A DNA stretch of 64,000 nucleotides from Deltaproteobacteria bacterium (GCA_018433085.1 JAHDRW010000013.1:160718-224717), one strand, 5' to 3'; shown: positions 1 to 9,089, numbered from the stretch's first letter. Notes: generated from the sequence alone by a model not told the origin. Numbers and translations: made by a program.

Positions 1-268
1 TGAGAAAGGACGGCGGCTCGTAGGAGTTGCCGGAATAGAGCATGGTGGACCCGCCGGTGGTAATCCCCCTGCGGACGAGCACACCCTCCCTGGACCTGCG
101 GATGTCGTACATGGTTGCATAGGCCAGAATGCTCCCCACCGGGAACTGGTGGTCCCTGCCCTTTTCGAGAACGAGGACATCCTCTCCGGCCCGGGCAAGC
201 TCTCTCGCAATGGTTGCGCCGCCCGGCCCGGTTCCCACGACAACCGTTTCCGCGCCGAGTCTCTGCAT
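1..268 (-). CDS. FAD-dependent GMC-type oxidoreductase, N-terminal part only
   Basis: The gene runs off the left edge, so only about 89 N-terminal residues are visible. They begin MQRLGAETVVVGTGPGGAT and form a Rossmann FAD-binding fold (GxGxxG, then an acidic VLEKG end of strand 2), followed by a GGSTMLYSGN segment like that of glucose-methanol-choline oxidoreductases. The substrate cannot be told. The start ATG overlaps the stop of the upstream flavodoxin gene by one base (TGATG), which suggests translational coupling and a shared redox task. Family assignment rests on the N-terminus alone. Confidence 0.7.
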   Translation of the reverse strand, partial: MQRLGAETVVVGTGPGGATIARELARAGEDVLVLEKGRDHQFPVGSILAYATMYDIRRSREGVLVRRGITTGGSTMLYSGNSYEPPSFL

Positions 269-921
269 CACACACCTCCCCCGACGAGATCATCGCAGAA
301 CTTCCGGATTCTCTTCCGCGCGTATTCGCTCCCGAGGGTGAAGTCCGTGACGGGTCTGCGGAACACGAGCAGGCTCACGATCCTGAACAGGGGCAACAGG
401 CCTGCCTCATGGTAGGCGCTCGATACGCCCACGTTCCCGGCGTATTCGGCGCCGATGCGTTCGAGCACGCGTTCCATGGACCTCTCGTAGATCTCGATCT
501 CAAAGGTTTTCAGCGGCGGGCCGCCAAAGGTGACGAACGAACCGACCCGCTTTCCCCGGATACCCTGCACGGTTGCACAATACCGGGCAACCGGATACGC
601 GAGCTGCGCCCACTTGGGGCCGCCGATGCAGACGAGGTCGAAACCGGACACATCCGGGTGCGCAAGGCTTTGGATATCCTCCTCGACCTGATGGTAGGTG
701 TCCACGTGGCGCCTTCTCCACGAGGAGCTCACTAGGCTGAGGCCGATGGAGGGGTAACGCGGCCAGTCACGTACCAGCTCGCGAAAACAGGAATAGCGCA
801 CCGCAGGCCTGATCACCTCCCAATCAAGGCTGTGGCCCCGCGATTCAAGCTCGCCGGCGACGGACCGGGCCAGTCTCTCGGTATATCCCGTGCGGGAAAA
901 ATACGAGATCAAGACCTTCAT
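268..921 (-). CDS. flavodoxin-family protein
   Basis: A 217-residue cytoplasmic protein starting MKVLISYFSRTGYTERLA, the flavodoxin-fold strand 1 plus FMN-phosphate loop (S-x-T-G-x-T). Length is that of long-chain flavodoxin or NAD(P)H-quinone-reductase-like members. A GGPKW motif near residue 100 and TFGGPP near 130 fit the FMN isoalloxazine loops. It probably carries electrons or reduces a small substrate for the FAD oxidoreductase encoded directly downstream. A good Shine-Dalgarno (GGAGG) lies seven bases before the ATG. The specific partner is not evident. Confidence 0.75.
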   Translation of the reverse strand: MKVLISYFSRTGYTERLARSVAGELESRGHSLDWEVIRPAVRYSCFRELVRDWPRYPSIGLSLVSSSWRRRHVDTYHQVEEDIQSLAHPDVSGFDLVCIGGPKWAQLAYPVARYCATVQGIRGKRVGSFVTFGGPPLKTFEIEIYERSMERVLERIGAEYAGNVGVSSAYHEAGLLPLFRIVSLLVFRRPVTDFTLGSEYARKRIRKFCDDLVGGGV

Positions 922-941
922 GTGATTCCTCCTTTCTCATG

Positions 942-975
942 CACGGGAAGAACCGGGCACGGCACTCTTCCCGTG
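942..975. other. inverted repeat upstream of the flavodoxin gene
   Basis: Perfect 10-base arms (942-951 and 966-975) enclose a 14-base G+C-rich loop just upstream of the flavodoxin ribosome-binding site. An A-run follows on the plus strand, so it does not look like an intrinsic terminator for either neighbour. It could be a leader hairpin or protein-binding site. Function unknown. Confidence 0.35.
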
Positions 976-1139
976 AAAAAAAACAAAGATCGCTCCCCGG
1001 CACCCCTGCTCTCCGGACCCGTTCAGGAGCCGCCCTGTCACGGCGGGAGCAGTCCCCCCGGCGATTCCCCCGGATACAGCCGGGAGCTAATGGCGCACCT
1101 TGTTATCTTCCCCGAGGTCCCGCGTCTGCTCGCATCCCG

Positions 1140-1631
1140 TCACTTCAAACCGCCCTCTCCGGAGAGTATAAAATTCCCCCGGTATCGCTCGAGGTCTGCG
1201 AGCGTCTCGACGTGTATGGGAGCCAGATCGCCGGGGAGCCGGTCGCGGGGCCAGAAGCGCACCTGCGTACCTTCGATCCCGTCCGCACGCGGAACGCCCT
1301 TCCACTGACGGACGATAAAGGCCACGGCGAAGCACTGGACCTCGTCTCCGTTGGGATAGGCGAATTTCTGCTCGGGGCCCGAGTACAGGGCCATGGGCTC
1401 GGCCGAGACGACCGTGAGCCCGGTCTCCTCGAGCACTTCCCGCCTCAGGGCGTCGAGAGCCGTCTCCCCGAGCTCGACAGACCCCCCGGGAAGCCCCCAG
1501 CACCCGGTATCGGACCGGCGCTGGAGGAGGACCCGGCCCTGATCGTCGACAATCAGTGCGCGCACGCCGGGCACGAAGATGCATGCGTGCCCCACCAGCG
1601 ACCTGATCATTCCCGTATATGATTCAGTCAC
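1140..1631 (-). CDS. Nudix hydrolase
   Basis: A 163-residue protein with a complete Nudix box: GG-x4-GE-x7-REVLEETGL around residues 48-71, including the REVxEExG metal-binding glutamates. Such enzymes hydrolyse nucleoside diphosphates linked to another moiety; the substrate cannot be read from the sequence. The GTG start at 1631 is preceded by GGAGG at a good distance and overlaps the end of the upstream metallo-beta-lactamase-fold gene by eight bases, so the two are probably co-translated. A later ATG (MIRSLVG) is a less well-supported alternative. Confidence 0.85.
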   Translation of the reverse strand: MTESYTGMIRSLVGHACIFVPGVRALIVDDQGRVLLQRRSDTGCWGLPGGSVELGETALDALRREVLEETGLTVVSAEPMALYSGPEQKFAYPNGDEVQCFAVAFIVRQWKGVPRADGIEGTQVRFWPRDRLPGDLAPIHVETLADLERYRGNFILSGEGGLK

Positions 1632-2469
1632 CTCGATCCTCCAGGTTCAGAACGGTTCCGCCGGAAAACGGGAAGCATCTCCCGGGAAACTCGCGGAAGA
1701 GACGCCCGGTTGCGTCAGGTCCGGTGCAATGGGCCGGAAAGAGCTTCGGGATGTCGAATTCCCTGAAGGCCTCCACGGTTCTCCCCATGCGTTCTTGTGT
1801 GGCCGATACGAGGTGCATTCCTCCCATCACGGCGCGAAACCGGGTCCGGCCCTTAAGCCCGCGTATATAGCGCAGGGTGTTCACCACGCCCGAGTGAGCG
1901 CATCCAAGGATTACCACGAGCCCTCCGGGTGTATCGATGAACGCCGCCTGGTCGTCGGGCAACTCATCGGGCGTCCGGCCTTCGGCATCGGCAAAGAACG
2001 GTCCCCCGGTGTCCTCGAAGTCGTTCTCGCGCGGGATGTTCCCGGTGAGGAAGAATCCGGGCCATACCTCTGTCGGCCCTTCAGTCCACCGGACCTGGGT
2101 TGATGCCCGAATAATGTCCCTGACCGCGGAAGGCATCCCGATATCGCGCACAGGCACGCCGGGTTTCCGGGAGAACTTGTTCCCGAGGACCCCGGGATGT
2201 GCATAGATGAGCGGAGATCCGTCTCTGAGCGGCACATGGACCAGGCCGCCCGTATGGTCGTAATGCCCATGGCTCAGAAGCACGGCATCCGCGCTATCCA
2301 GGCGGATTCCCAGGGCGCCGGCGTTATGCGCGAGCGCCCCGCCCTGGCCGGTGTCGAAGAGATACCGCCGTCCGTCTTTTTCGATCCAGACGGACAACCC
2401 GTGCTCCGCGAGAAGGGTGCTGTCCGCAGCGGTGTTTTCTACCAGAACGGTGATTCGCAGCCTTCGCAT
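1624..2469 (-). CDS. metallo-beta-lactamase-fold hydrolase (COG1237 type)
   Basis: About 281 residues. The HGHYDHTGG motif near residue 70 is the HxHxDH di-metal site, and GCAHSG near residue 195 supplies a further ligand. The N-terminal layout (LVENTA...[17 protein letters not shown]) is that of COG1237 proteins, some annotated as dihydropterin-aminobenzene-ribofuranose phosphate synthase relatives; actual substrate unknown. I chose the ATG at 2469; a GTG at 2475 lies within the likely ribosome-binding site. It follows the PLP-enzyme stop by a few bases, in one operon with the Nudix gene. Confidence 0.8.
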   Translation of the reverse strand: MRRLRITVLVENTAADSTLLAEHGLSVWIEKDGRRYLFDTGQGGALAHNAGALGIRLDSADAVLLSHGHYDHTGGLVHVPLRDGSPLIYAHPGVLGNKFSRKPGVPVRDIGMPSAVRDIIRASTQVRWTEGPTEVWPGFFLTGNIPRENDFEDTGGPFFADAEGRTPDELPDDQAAFIDTPGGLVVILGCAHSGVVNTLRYIRGLKGRTRFRAVMGGMHLVSATQERMGRTVEAFREFDIPKLFPAHCTGPDATGRLFREFPGRCFPFSGGTVLNLEDRGD

Positions 2470-2476
2470 GGTCACC

Positions 2477-3622
2477 CTAGATGCTCGCGAGGGCCTGGAC
2501 CAGGTCCTCGATAATGCTCTCCGTCGGCTCGATGCCCACGGAGAGGCGCACCGTGTTCTCCCTGACGCCGAATATCGTCCGCCGTTCGGGAGGCAGATAG
2601 AGCATGGTGGTCAGATAGGGGATGCATATCAGCGACTCGGTGGACCCGAGGCTTACCGCGTGATAGATGCGCTTCAGGTTCCGGATGAACTCTTTGGCGT
2701 CTTCCTGGGTGTCTCCCACGTCAAAGGCCATCATCCCGCCGAACCCTCGTTGCATCTGACGCGAGGCGATTTCATGGCCCGGATCCCCCGGGAGCCCGGG
2801 ATAGAAAATGCGCGGGACCCTGGGATGGGCCTGAAGGTATTCGGCGACTGCCTGGGCGCTTGCGGACATGGCCGCGGCCCTGAGCTCGAAGGTCTTGATC
2901 CCCCGGGCGAGCAGAAAGGCGGAATGGGGGTCGAGCGTGGTGCCGATCGCCTGCCGGGTGAACCAGAGATCCTCGTAGTGCTGCTTTGAGCCGGCGATCA
3001 CGCCTGCCATGAGATCGTTGTGCCCACCGAGGGCCTTGGTGGCGCTGTGGATCACCAGATGGGCGCCCAGATCGAGCGGGTTCTGGTGATAGGGCGTCGC
3101 GAAGGTGTTGTCCGCCACCACCATGGCGCCGACCTTCTCGGCCGCGTTTCTTATCGCGCGGATGTCGATGACCTTGCACAGGGGGTTGCTCGGGGTCTCC
3201 AGGAAGATCATCCGGGTATCCGCCCGCAGCTCCTTGTCGATGTCGCATGCCCTGTCCGCATCCATCCAGGTGATCTTGACGCCCAGGCGCTCGAGGATCA
3301 GCGATACCTTGTAGTTGGCGCCGTAGGTGTCGTGGAAGATGATCAGGTGATCGCCCGCGCTCAGATAGGTCAGGTACACCATGGTGCAGGCGGCCATGCC
3401 CGAGGTGCAGATGACCGAGTCGTCCGCTCCCTCCAGGGCCGCCACCATGTGCTCGACCTCCCGGACCGTGGGATTGTCGTCCCGGTGGTAGGTGTAGCCG
3501 TCGATCTCGCCGTCGGTGATCTGCCGAAGAACCTCGAACGAGGAATACTGATAGTTCACGGCATTGACAATGGGAGTGACCATGGGCCGGTTGCCGTACG
3601 GGGTCAATGGATCAGGTGACAT
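2477..3622 (-). CDS. Cys/Met-metabolism PLP-dependent enzyme (trans-sulfuration family)
   Basis: A 381-residue protein of the cystathionine gamma-synthase / beta- or gamma-lyase / methionine gamma-lyase family. Family marks are SGMAACTM near residue 78 (phosphate contact), the VADNTFATPYHQNPL segment near residue 170, and the Schiff-base lysine in HSATKALGGHNDLMAG. Length is typical. Members differ in substrate (O-acyl-homoserine, cystathionine, methionine), and residues separating them cannot be judged by eye. It heads the operon with the metallo-beta-lactamase-fold and Nudix genes. Confidence 0.85.
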   Translation of the reverse strand: MSPDPLTPYGNRPMVTPIVNAVNYQYSSFEVLRQITDGEIDGYTYHRDDNPTVREVEHMVAALEGADDSVICTSGMAACTMVYLTYLSAGDHLIIFHDTYGANYKVSLILERLGVKITWMDADRACDIDKELRADTRMIFLETPSNPLCKVIDIRAIRNAAEKVGAMVVADNTFATPYHQNPLDLGAHLVIHSATKALGGHNDLMAGVIAGSKQHYEDLWFTRQAIGTTLDPHSAFLLARGIKTFELRAAAMSASAQAVAEYLQAHPRVPRIFYPGLPGDPGHEIASRQMQRGFGGMMAFDVGDTQEDAKEFIRNLKRIYHAVSLGSTESLICIPYLTTMLYLPPERRTIFGVRENTVRLSVGIEPTESIIEDLVQALASI

Positions 3623-3752
3623 GCTTTATAATTCCTTTCATTATCAATGAGATGTCGTTATCATCTGCCTTCGCGTTCCTCTCGTCAACAAGGAATACGC
3701 TGACACAGCCTCCCGGATCATTCGGGCGGTCCTTATCCTTCGTTCCGGGCTT

Positions 3753-4127
3753 TCACGCGAGGCTGATGGCACCCACCGGGCACTCGTCTTCGCATACCCC
3801 GCAACCGGTGCAGGCCCCGGGGTCGACGATTGCCCTGCCATCACGCATGGTGATCGCGCCCATGGGACACATGCTCACGCACATACCGCATCCAGTACAC
3901 TGATCAGGATCGATCCTCGCGACAAGGGCTCTGCTCCCGACCGGTTCCCGGTAAATGGAGGGGTTCTCTCCAGAAACGCCCCTCCCCTGTCCTCGTCCCA
4001 TGCCCCCGCCCATTCCTCCTCCGGCACCCATTCCGCCACGGGAACCCATTCCACTTCCAGCGCCCATTCTTCTTCCCTGGCCCATGCCCCTGGAACCCCC
4101 CATGCCGCGGCCGCTCCCTTTTCCCAT
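3753..4127 (-). CDS. Gly/Met/Arg-rich N-terminal tail fused to 2x[4Fe-4S] ferredoxin
   Basis: 124 residues. The first ~50 are almost only Gly, Met, Arg and Ser in repeating GMG/GRG units; the rest is a bacterial ferredoxin with two motifs, CTGCGMCVSMCPMGAI and CTGCGVCEDECPVGAI. It should carry low-potential electrons in the cytoplasm. The same kind of Gly-Met-Arg repeat forms the C-terminal tail of the DINMOC protein at 42406-42987, and this gene has its own sigma-54 promoter at 4277-4292, so it probably belongs to the ORP-like regulon 28 kb away. AAAGGAG precedes the ATG. It appears monocistronic. Confidence 0.88.
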   Translation of the reverse strand: MGKGSGRGMGGSRGMGQGRRMGAGSGMGSRGGMGAGGGMGGGMGRGQGRGVSGENPSIYREPVGSRALVARIDPDQCTGCGMCVSMCPMGAITMRDGRAIVDPGACTGCGVCEDECPVGAISLA

Positions 4128-4653
4128 ATCGTTTTCTCCTTTCCCGCCCGTGCCGAAACATTCGATCTTGACCGGTCGAAACAGCCGGCGTGAGGCGAAT
4201 ACCAGTGTCCGGCGTCTTACGGTCCGGCTGAAATGCGCCGGTGTGATATGAAACGCCGGAGGTCTTCACCCTGTTAAGCAATCGTTGTGCCAGATCCTCA
4301 ATCACCATAATACAATGACATTTCAGGTAATTAAAAGGGGTGTGAAATAGTGTCCATATCCAATGCGTGCAAGATGCATGCAATGCGGTTCGATGAGAAT
4401 TTTCCTGAAGCAGGACAGTGATATCCGTTTTACCGAACGGGCATGCTAGAGGTGCACAGCTCGGGTGGACAGTGATGCATCGTGCAATGCTGTCCCGGTA
4501 CCGGTGGGGCTCCTGCTGCAGGGAAAGAGGTTGCGGCAAACGTTATCTCCTGATATCAACTGTACTAACAGGGTCTTGCGCATCCGTTGCACCAGATGGC
4601 ACGCTCCGTGCTTTTCCGCACAAGGACTGTTCACTATCCGGTAGGGGGGCTTC
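4128..4653. other. intergenic region with sigma-54 promoter and upstream TGCA-rich repeats
   Basis: About 525 bases between the divergent ferredoxin (minus) and DUF89 (plus) genes. It holds the ferredoxin leader, the sigma-54 promoter at 4277-4292, and about 70-100 bases further upstream a cluster of GCATTG / TGCA elements (about 4360-4390) in the position expected for an enhancer-binding-protein site. GTAGGGGGG at about 4641 serves as ribosome-binding site for the DUF89 gene. No convincing reading frame was seen. Confidence 0.55.
4277..4292 (-). promoter_or_regulatory. sigma-54 (RpoN) promoter for the Gly/Met-rich ferredoxin
   Basis: Read on the minus strand the element is TGGCACAACGATTGCT: GG (4291-4290), ten bases, GC (4279-4278), and it matches the -24/-12 consensus TGGCAC-N5-TTGC(A/T). 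Predicted transcription begins near 4266, giving a leader of about 140 nt before the ATG at 4127. Confidence 0.8.
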
Positions 4654-5640
4654 ATGAAATCAGCGAAGAATGAATACTCGTCGGGTATGGTCGATACCCC
4701 GGGTCCAGGCGGAAAGGCACAACCACGCGGAGGGAGAGCGCAACCAGGCATCAGGTCCGTGATCGACTGCATACCCTGTTTTATCAGACAGGCCATTGAT
4801 TCGGTCCGGTTCTCGACGCAGGATTCCGGAACCCGCGAACAGATCGTCCGGGAGGCACTGCTGACCATCGCAGGCATGGAGATTGGGACATCGCCTCCCG
4901 TGATAGCCCAGCAGGTCCACCGGCGTCTGAGGCAACTCAGCCGGGTGGAGGATCCATACCGGGAGGCCAAGGACCGGTTCAACCGGATGGCCCTCGACAT
5001 GCTGCCCGAGCTCGAATCACGGGTGCGAGGAGCACAGGACCCGCTCGATGCCGCGACCAGACTGGCAATAGCGGGCAATGTCATCGATCTGGGCGCAAAG
5101 GCCGATCTCCAGGATCACGACGCCCGGGCAGCAGTGTCCGGTTGCATGGATATACCGCTCCACGGCGACATCGAGGCCTTCCGCAGGGCAATCGGCAAGG
5201 CCCGTAAAATTCTCTATCTGGCCGACAACGCCGGGGAGATAGTCTTCGACCGCCTTCTCATCGAGCAGCTTTCTCCCGGACGGGTGACCCTTGCGGTGCG
5301 CGGGGCTGCGGTCATCAACGACGCCACGGTTCACGATGCGCGACAGGCCGGGCTTTATGAGCTTGTAGAGGTGATAGACAACGGCTCGGACGCACCGGGG
5401 ACCGTGCTCACGGACTGCAGCAGGGAGTTCCGGGAGAGTTTCGGCAAGGCCGATCTCATCATTGCCAAGGGACAGGGAAATTTCGAGACGCTCTTCAACG
5501 CGGAGGCCCCTGTCTTCTTCTTGTTCAAGGTAAAGTGCGGGGTGATTGCCTCACACGTAGGGCTGCCCGTGGGCACCCACGTGCTCGAGCACTTCGGTAT
5601 GGCCCGGGCGGAATCCGGCGGGGATTCAGGAAATGATTGA
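4654..5640 (+). CDS. DUF89 / ARMT1-like damage-control phosphatase family protein
   Basis: 328 residues (about 293 if the GTG at 4759 is used). Marks of the DUF89 family (COG1578): IDCIPCFIRQAID near the N-terminus with the paired cysteines of the prokaryotic subgroup, LADNAGEIVFDRLLIEQL in the middle, and IAKGQGNFE near the C-terminus, which include the metal and phosphate ligands. Known relatives are metal-dependent phosphatases acting on damaged sugar phosphates or related metabolites. The ATG at 4654 has a strong G-rich ribosome-binding site but adds ~36 Gly/Pro-rich residues not usual for the family. Confidence 0.8.
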   Translation: MKSAKNEYSSGMVDTPGPGGKAQPRGGRAQPGIRSVIDCIPCFIRQAIDSVRFSTQDSGTREQIVREALLTIAGMEIGTSPPVIAQQVHRRLRQLSRVEDPYREAKDRFNRMALDMLPELESRVRGAQDPLDAATRLAIAGNVIDLGAKADLQDHDARAAVSGCMDIPLHGDIEAFRRAIGKARKILYLADNAGEIVFDRLLIEQLSPGRVTLAVRGAAVINDATVHDARQAGLYELVEVIDNGSDAPGTVLTDCSREFRESFGKADLIIAKGQGNFETLFNAEAPVFFLFKVKCGVIASHVGLPVGTHVLEHFGMARAESGGDSGND

Positions 5641-5716
5641 GGGGATTCATCGGGACGGATGGTGTCGCGTATTGAAGCAGGCAGTCCGGAAGTGTATAGA
5701 ATAAAGGGGTGATGTA

Positions 5717-6346
5717 ATGAGAACAGGCCCGTTCCAGCAGTATTCGGACCAGTATGACAGGTGGTTTGAAGAAAATCGCTTTGTCTACGAGGCGGAATTG
5801 AAGGCGGTCGGGTCTCTGGTCCCAAGCAGCGGACGCGGCATAGAAATCGGGGCCGGCACCGGCAGGTTCGCCGTTCCGCTCGGAATCGAATCAGGCATCG
5901 AGCCAGCCCGCTCGATGTGGAGCGTTGCCCGGACGCGGGGGCTCAAGGTAGCGGGCGGTATTGCGGAGCAGCTTCCTGTCCGGGATGAAGCGTTCGAGTA
6001 TGCCCTCATGGTCACGGTCATCTGTTTTGTGGACGATCCGGATCAGACGTTCCGGGAGGCATCCAGGATTCTTCGCCCGGGAGGATTTCTCATCGTGGGC
6101 TTCGTCGACCGCGACAGTCCGATCGGCCGAATCTATCTGGAGCACCGGGACGAGAGTGTCTTTTATCGGCAGGCCGACTTCTACACCGTCGACGAGGTCC
6201 TCGCTGCCATGAGACGGGCGTGTTTCCGTGATTTCGAATTCATGCAGACCATATTCCGCGGACTGTCCGAGGTCGCGGGCGACGAGCCGGTCGAGCCCGG
6301 GTACGGAAAAGGATCTTTTGTGGTCGTGCGCGGCAGGAAGGGATAA
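5717..6346 (+). CDS. class I SAM-dependent methyltransferase
   Basis: 209 residues. GIEIGAGTGRFAVPLG (motif I, SAM-binding) near residue 40 and ILRPGGFLIVGFVDRDS (post-III region) near residue 120 place it in the UbiE/Methyltransf_11 group. Substrate unknown; neighbours (DUF89 protein, J-domain protein) give no clear pathway. AAAGGGGTGATGTA before the ATG is a reasonable ribosome-binding site. The J-domain gene starts about 20 bases downstream, so the two are probably co-transcribed. Confidence 0.85.
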   Translation: MRTGPFQQYSDQYDRWFEENRFVYEAELKAVGSLVPSSGRGIEIGAGTGRFAVPLGIESGIEPARSMWSVARTRGLKVAGGIAEQLPVRDEAFEYALMVTVICFVDDPDQTFREASRILRPGGFLIVGFVDRDSPIGRIYLEHRDESVFYRQADFYTVDEVLAAMRRACFRDFEFMQTIFRGLSEVAGDEPVEPGYGKGSFVVVRGRKG

Positions 6347-6365
6347 ACTTTTATCAGGTTTTCTT

Positions 6366-6680
6366 ATGGGCAGATACGAAGAGATCACCGAGGCGAGGGA
6401 ATTGCTGGAGCTTCCCGAGAGCGCGACCATGGACGAGATCCGGTCGAGCTACCGGAGGCTCATCCGGAAGTGGCATCCGGACAGGTGCAGGGAAGATGCC
6501 GAGCTCTGCAGGGAAATGACGGAAAGGCTGATCGCCGCCTATGAGACCCTTGTCTCGTACTGCAAGGACTACCGGTTTTCCTTTGCCGAGGAAGAGGTTG
6601 CAAAGTATCTTTCAGGACAGGACTGGTGGCTCCGGCGTTTCGGGGACGACCCGCTGTGGGGCAACGCGAAGAAGAAATAG
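6366..6680 (+). CDS. small J-domain (DnaJ-like) protein
   Basis: 104 residues from the ATG at 6366; a longer upstream frame overlaps the methyltransferase gene and is not supported. Residues ~8-60 form a J-domain: helix I, helix II (YRRLIRKWHPD) ending in the HPD tripeptide that stimulates Hsp70 ATPase, then helix III. There is no G/F region, zinc-finger or DnaJ C-terminal domain; the remaining ~40 residues are not recognised. It is probably a dedicated co-chaperone rather than general DnaJ. Confidence 0.8.
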   Translation: MGRYEEITEARELLELPESATMDEIRSSYRRLIRKWHPDRCREDAELCREMTERLIAAYETLVSYCKDYRFSFAEEEVAKYLSGQDWWLRRFGDDPLWGNAKKK

Positions 6681-6801
6681 CGCCGCGGGCAGACGGTTTC
6701 ACGGTATGGTCAGGGCTTTCTCCCCGGCCGGGCAGCGGCATCGGCCGTGCTTCTTTTCATGAACGCATACACAGGAATCAGGGCAGAAGGAGGTGGCAAA
6801 C

Positions 6802-8139
6802 ATGAGGGTCATCATTATCGGCGGCGACGCGGCGGGCATGAGCGCGGCAAGCCAGATCAAACGCCTGAGACCGGATTACGAGGTCGTGGTCTTTGAAAGG
6901 GGGGAGTATATCTCGTACGCCGCGTGCGGGATCCCGTACTTCTTAGGGGGAGCGGTCGGCTCCATGGACGATCTGCTGGAGCTTTCGCTCGATGATGCGC
7001 GGGAAAAGCGCAAGATCGATGTGCTGCTCGGCCATACGGTCACGGCAATCGCTCCGGCCGCGCGCACCGTGATTGTCGAGCACGGAGGGACCTCCCGGGT
7101 CGAGCCCTGGGACCGGCTCGTCATCGCGACCGGGGCCCGACCCAGGACCCAGGGAATCGATATCCGCGGCTTCGGGAATGTCTTTACCATGAACGACCTC
7201 CCCGACGCCCGAAGGATCATGAATTTCGTGGCGAGACAAAGACCGGGGAGCGTTGCCGTTATCGGCGGCGGGTATATCGGGCTGGAGGCGGCGGAGCAGT
7301 TTCGCGGGCTCGGGATCGACACGACCCTGGTCCACCGCCGCGAAGACCTTCACCGCTCGTTTGAAAAGGAAATCTCCGACATTATCAAGGGGAGGCTCTC
7401 AGGGAACGGGGTCGGCTTGAACCTCGGAAAGCCGTTTCTGGGCCTGGAGAAACGCGGAGACAAGGCCGGGGTCGTGCTCGATTCCGATGTGCTCGAGTTC
7501 GACGCGGTCCTGCTCACCCTGGGCGTGGAGCCGAACAGCGATCTTGCCGAAGACGCGGGGATCGGCCTGGGGGTCAGCCGGGCCGTGAAGGTCAACGAGT
7601 TCATGGAGACCGATGCCGAGGGGATCTATGCGGCAGGCGACTGCGCCACGGCCCGGATGAGCGTCTTCGGGCTCGATGTCCATGCCCCGCTCGCGCTCAA
7701 AGCCAACAAACAGGGGCTCATCGCGGGCATGAACATCGCGGGCACGCGCGAGGCCTTTGCGGGTGTCCTGAACACGGCCATCACCAAGGTCTTCGACCTG
7801 GGCGTTGCCCGGACCGGGCTCTCGTACGACCAGGCCGTGAAGCTCGAGCTCGAACCCGAGAAGGTCGTGGTCAAGTCAAGGGACCGGGCCCGGTACTACC
7901 CCGGGTCTTCCCCCCTGGAATCCCTGGTGATCGTCAGCCGGAAAGACCGGCGCGTTCTCGGCGCGCAGCTCGCCGGCAGGCCGGAGGCGGTCAAACGGAT
8001 CGACGTCTACGCGACCGCCATCTTCTGCGGCATGACCGTGGACCAGGTGTTCGATCTCGACCTTGCCTATGCACCGCCCTTCTCGCCGGTGTACGACCCG
8101 GTGCTGCTCGCTGCCCGTGTCGCCCGCAAGGCGAAGTGA
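6802..8139 (+). CDS. CoA-disulfide reductase / NADH oxidase-like flavoprotein
   Basis: About 445 residues of the pyridine nucleotide-disulfide oxidoreductase class: FAD Rossmann (VIIIGGDAAGMSAA) at the N-terminus, single redox cysteine in SYAACGIPYFLGG near residue 43, NAD(P)H Rossmann (VAVIGGGYIGLEAAEQF) near 155, IYAAGDCATA near 275 and a C-terminal dimerisation domain. Relatives reduce CoA-disulfide, persulfides or oxygen; the single Cys43 pattern fits CoA-disulfide/persulfide reductases and Nox. I start at ATG 6802, eight bases after AAGGAGG; the in-frame GTG at 6793 lies inside that site. Confidence 0.88.
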   Translation: MRVIIIGGDAAGMSAASQIKRLRPDYEVVVFERGEYISYAACGIPYFLGGAVGSMDDLLELSLDDAREKRKIDVLLGHTVTAIAPAARTVIVEHGGTSRVEPWDRLVIATGARPRTQGIDIRGFGNVFTMNDLPDARRIMNFVARQRPGSVAVIGGGYIGLEAAEQFRGLGIDTTLVHRREDLHRSFEKEISDIIKGRLSGNGVGLNLGKPFLGLEKRGDKAGVVLDSDVLEFDAVLLTLGVEPNSDLAEDAGIGLGVSRAVKVNEFMETDAEGIYAAGDCATARMSVFGLDVHAPLALKANKQGLIAGMNIAGTREAFAGVLNTAITKVFDLGVARTGLSYDQAVKLELEPEKVVVKSRDRARYYPGSSPLESLVIVSRKDRRVLGAQLAGRPEAVKRIDVYATAIFCGMTVDQVFDLDLAYAPPFSPVYDPVLLAARVARKAK

Positions 8140-8321
8140 GCGGGTTCGAAGATATATATTGTTCCCTTAAAAAAGGTGCATTGAAATCATCGTCCGGCAG
8201 CGAGGCATGCCTGGTTGCGAAATAAGGGCCGCTCGTCATAAAGAACAAAAGAAGCCCCGATGCCGAGGGTGCTGGTTTTTTCGATGCTGATCATACTATC
8301 TATGGTATGGAGGAAATGAAA

Positions 8322-8546
8322 ATGACGAAGCTTAGTGCGCGAAACGTCCTGAAAGGCAAGGTGAAAAAGGTGACCCCGGGTGTGGTCAACACCGAGGTGA
8401 TCATTGAGCTGCCGGGCGGCGCCCAGATCGTTTCCATCATCACCAAGCAGTCGGCCGAGGCAATGAAAATCGCAGAGGGCAAGGAGATCTCGGCCGTGAT
8501 CAAGGCCTCAAGCGTGATGCTCGCGATAGAATGCGAGGGCTGCTGA
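8322..8546 (+). CDS. Mop/TOBE-domain molybdate-binding protein (molbindin-like)
   Basis: 74 residues starting MTKLSARNVLKGKVKKV, the typical opening of single-Mop-domain proteins that bind molybdate or tungstate oxyanions in the cytoplasm as storage or sensing oligomers. GVVNTEVIIELPGG and the SSVMLA C-terminal strand fit the TOBE fold; it ends ECEGC. The ATG at 8322 has GGAGGA at a correct distance; ATGs at 8307 and 8316 are too close to or inside that site. Relevant context: the window encodes a W/Mo-type aldehyde oxidoreductase and an ORP-like cluster whose known protein holds a Mo-Cu cofactor. Confidence 0.88.
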   Translation: MTKLSARNVLKGKVKKVTPGVVNTEVIIELPGGAQIVSIITKQSAEAMKIAEGKEISAVIKASSVMLAIECEGC

Positions 8547-8555
8547 GAAAAACAC

Positions 8556-9089
8556 TCAGAGAGGCCGCCGGCCTGCCGGGTCCAGGAGAAAACCGGCAAT
8601 GACGCTCATGGTCCCGGGCGGGTCGCGGTCTGTGAATTCGACGACGCGATAGGGACACGCTCCGCCCAGGCGTGAAACGAGATCGTCCGTGAGCTCGCGG
8701 CGCACCACGATGAGGGCCGGATTGGACGACTCCAGGAGCGCCCTGAACACAGGATAGTGTCCCCCGCCGTCCCTCTCCAGGATACCGAACTCGTCGAAGA
8801 CAAAGGGCAGATCCGGCCTTATGGCCCTGAACCGGTCGTTCATCCGGTCGAACACCCCGGGGTTGAAGTAGAAGCGCTTGGTGTGTACCTCGGTTTTCAT
8901 GGGCGTGGTGACGGCCATGGGCACGAGTTCGTTTCCCGGCAGGACGAGCAGGGATATCCCGGTGACTACACCCTGATCCATGACCTTGAGGCTCAGGAAC
9001 CCCTGGGCCGCGATCTTTTTCTCTGAAATGACTTTTCGCAGGAGCGTGGTCTTTCCCGCACCCTTTTCTCCGGTAAGGACGAGGATCAT
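8556..9089 (-). CDS. THEP1-like nucleoside triphosphatase
   Basis: 177 residues. MILVLTGEKGAGKTTLLRK is a P-loop at the extreme N-terminus and LPFVFDEFGILER is a Walker-B-like strand with acidic residues, as in the NTPase_1/THEP1 family. It is the last gene of the TonB-ABC operon; the ATG overlaps the upstream stop by ATGA. A soluble NTPase in a metallophore-type uptake operon is unexpected; it could process a nucleotide-bearing ligand or drive cofactor handling. A frame extension to 9215 overlaps the binding-protein gene and is rejected. Confidence 0.82.
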   Translation of the reverse strand: MILVLTGEKGAGKTTLLRKVISEKKIAAQGFLSLKVMDQGVVTGISLLVLPGNELVPMAVTTPMKTEVHTKRFYFNPGVFDRMNDRFRAIRPDLPFVFDEFGILERDGGGHYPVFRALLESSNPALIVVRRELTDDLVSRLGGACPYRVVEFTDRDPPGTMSVIAGFLLDPAGRRPL

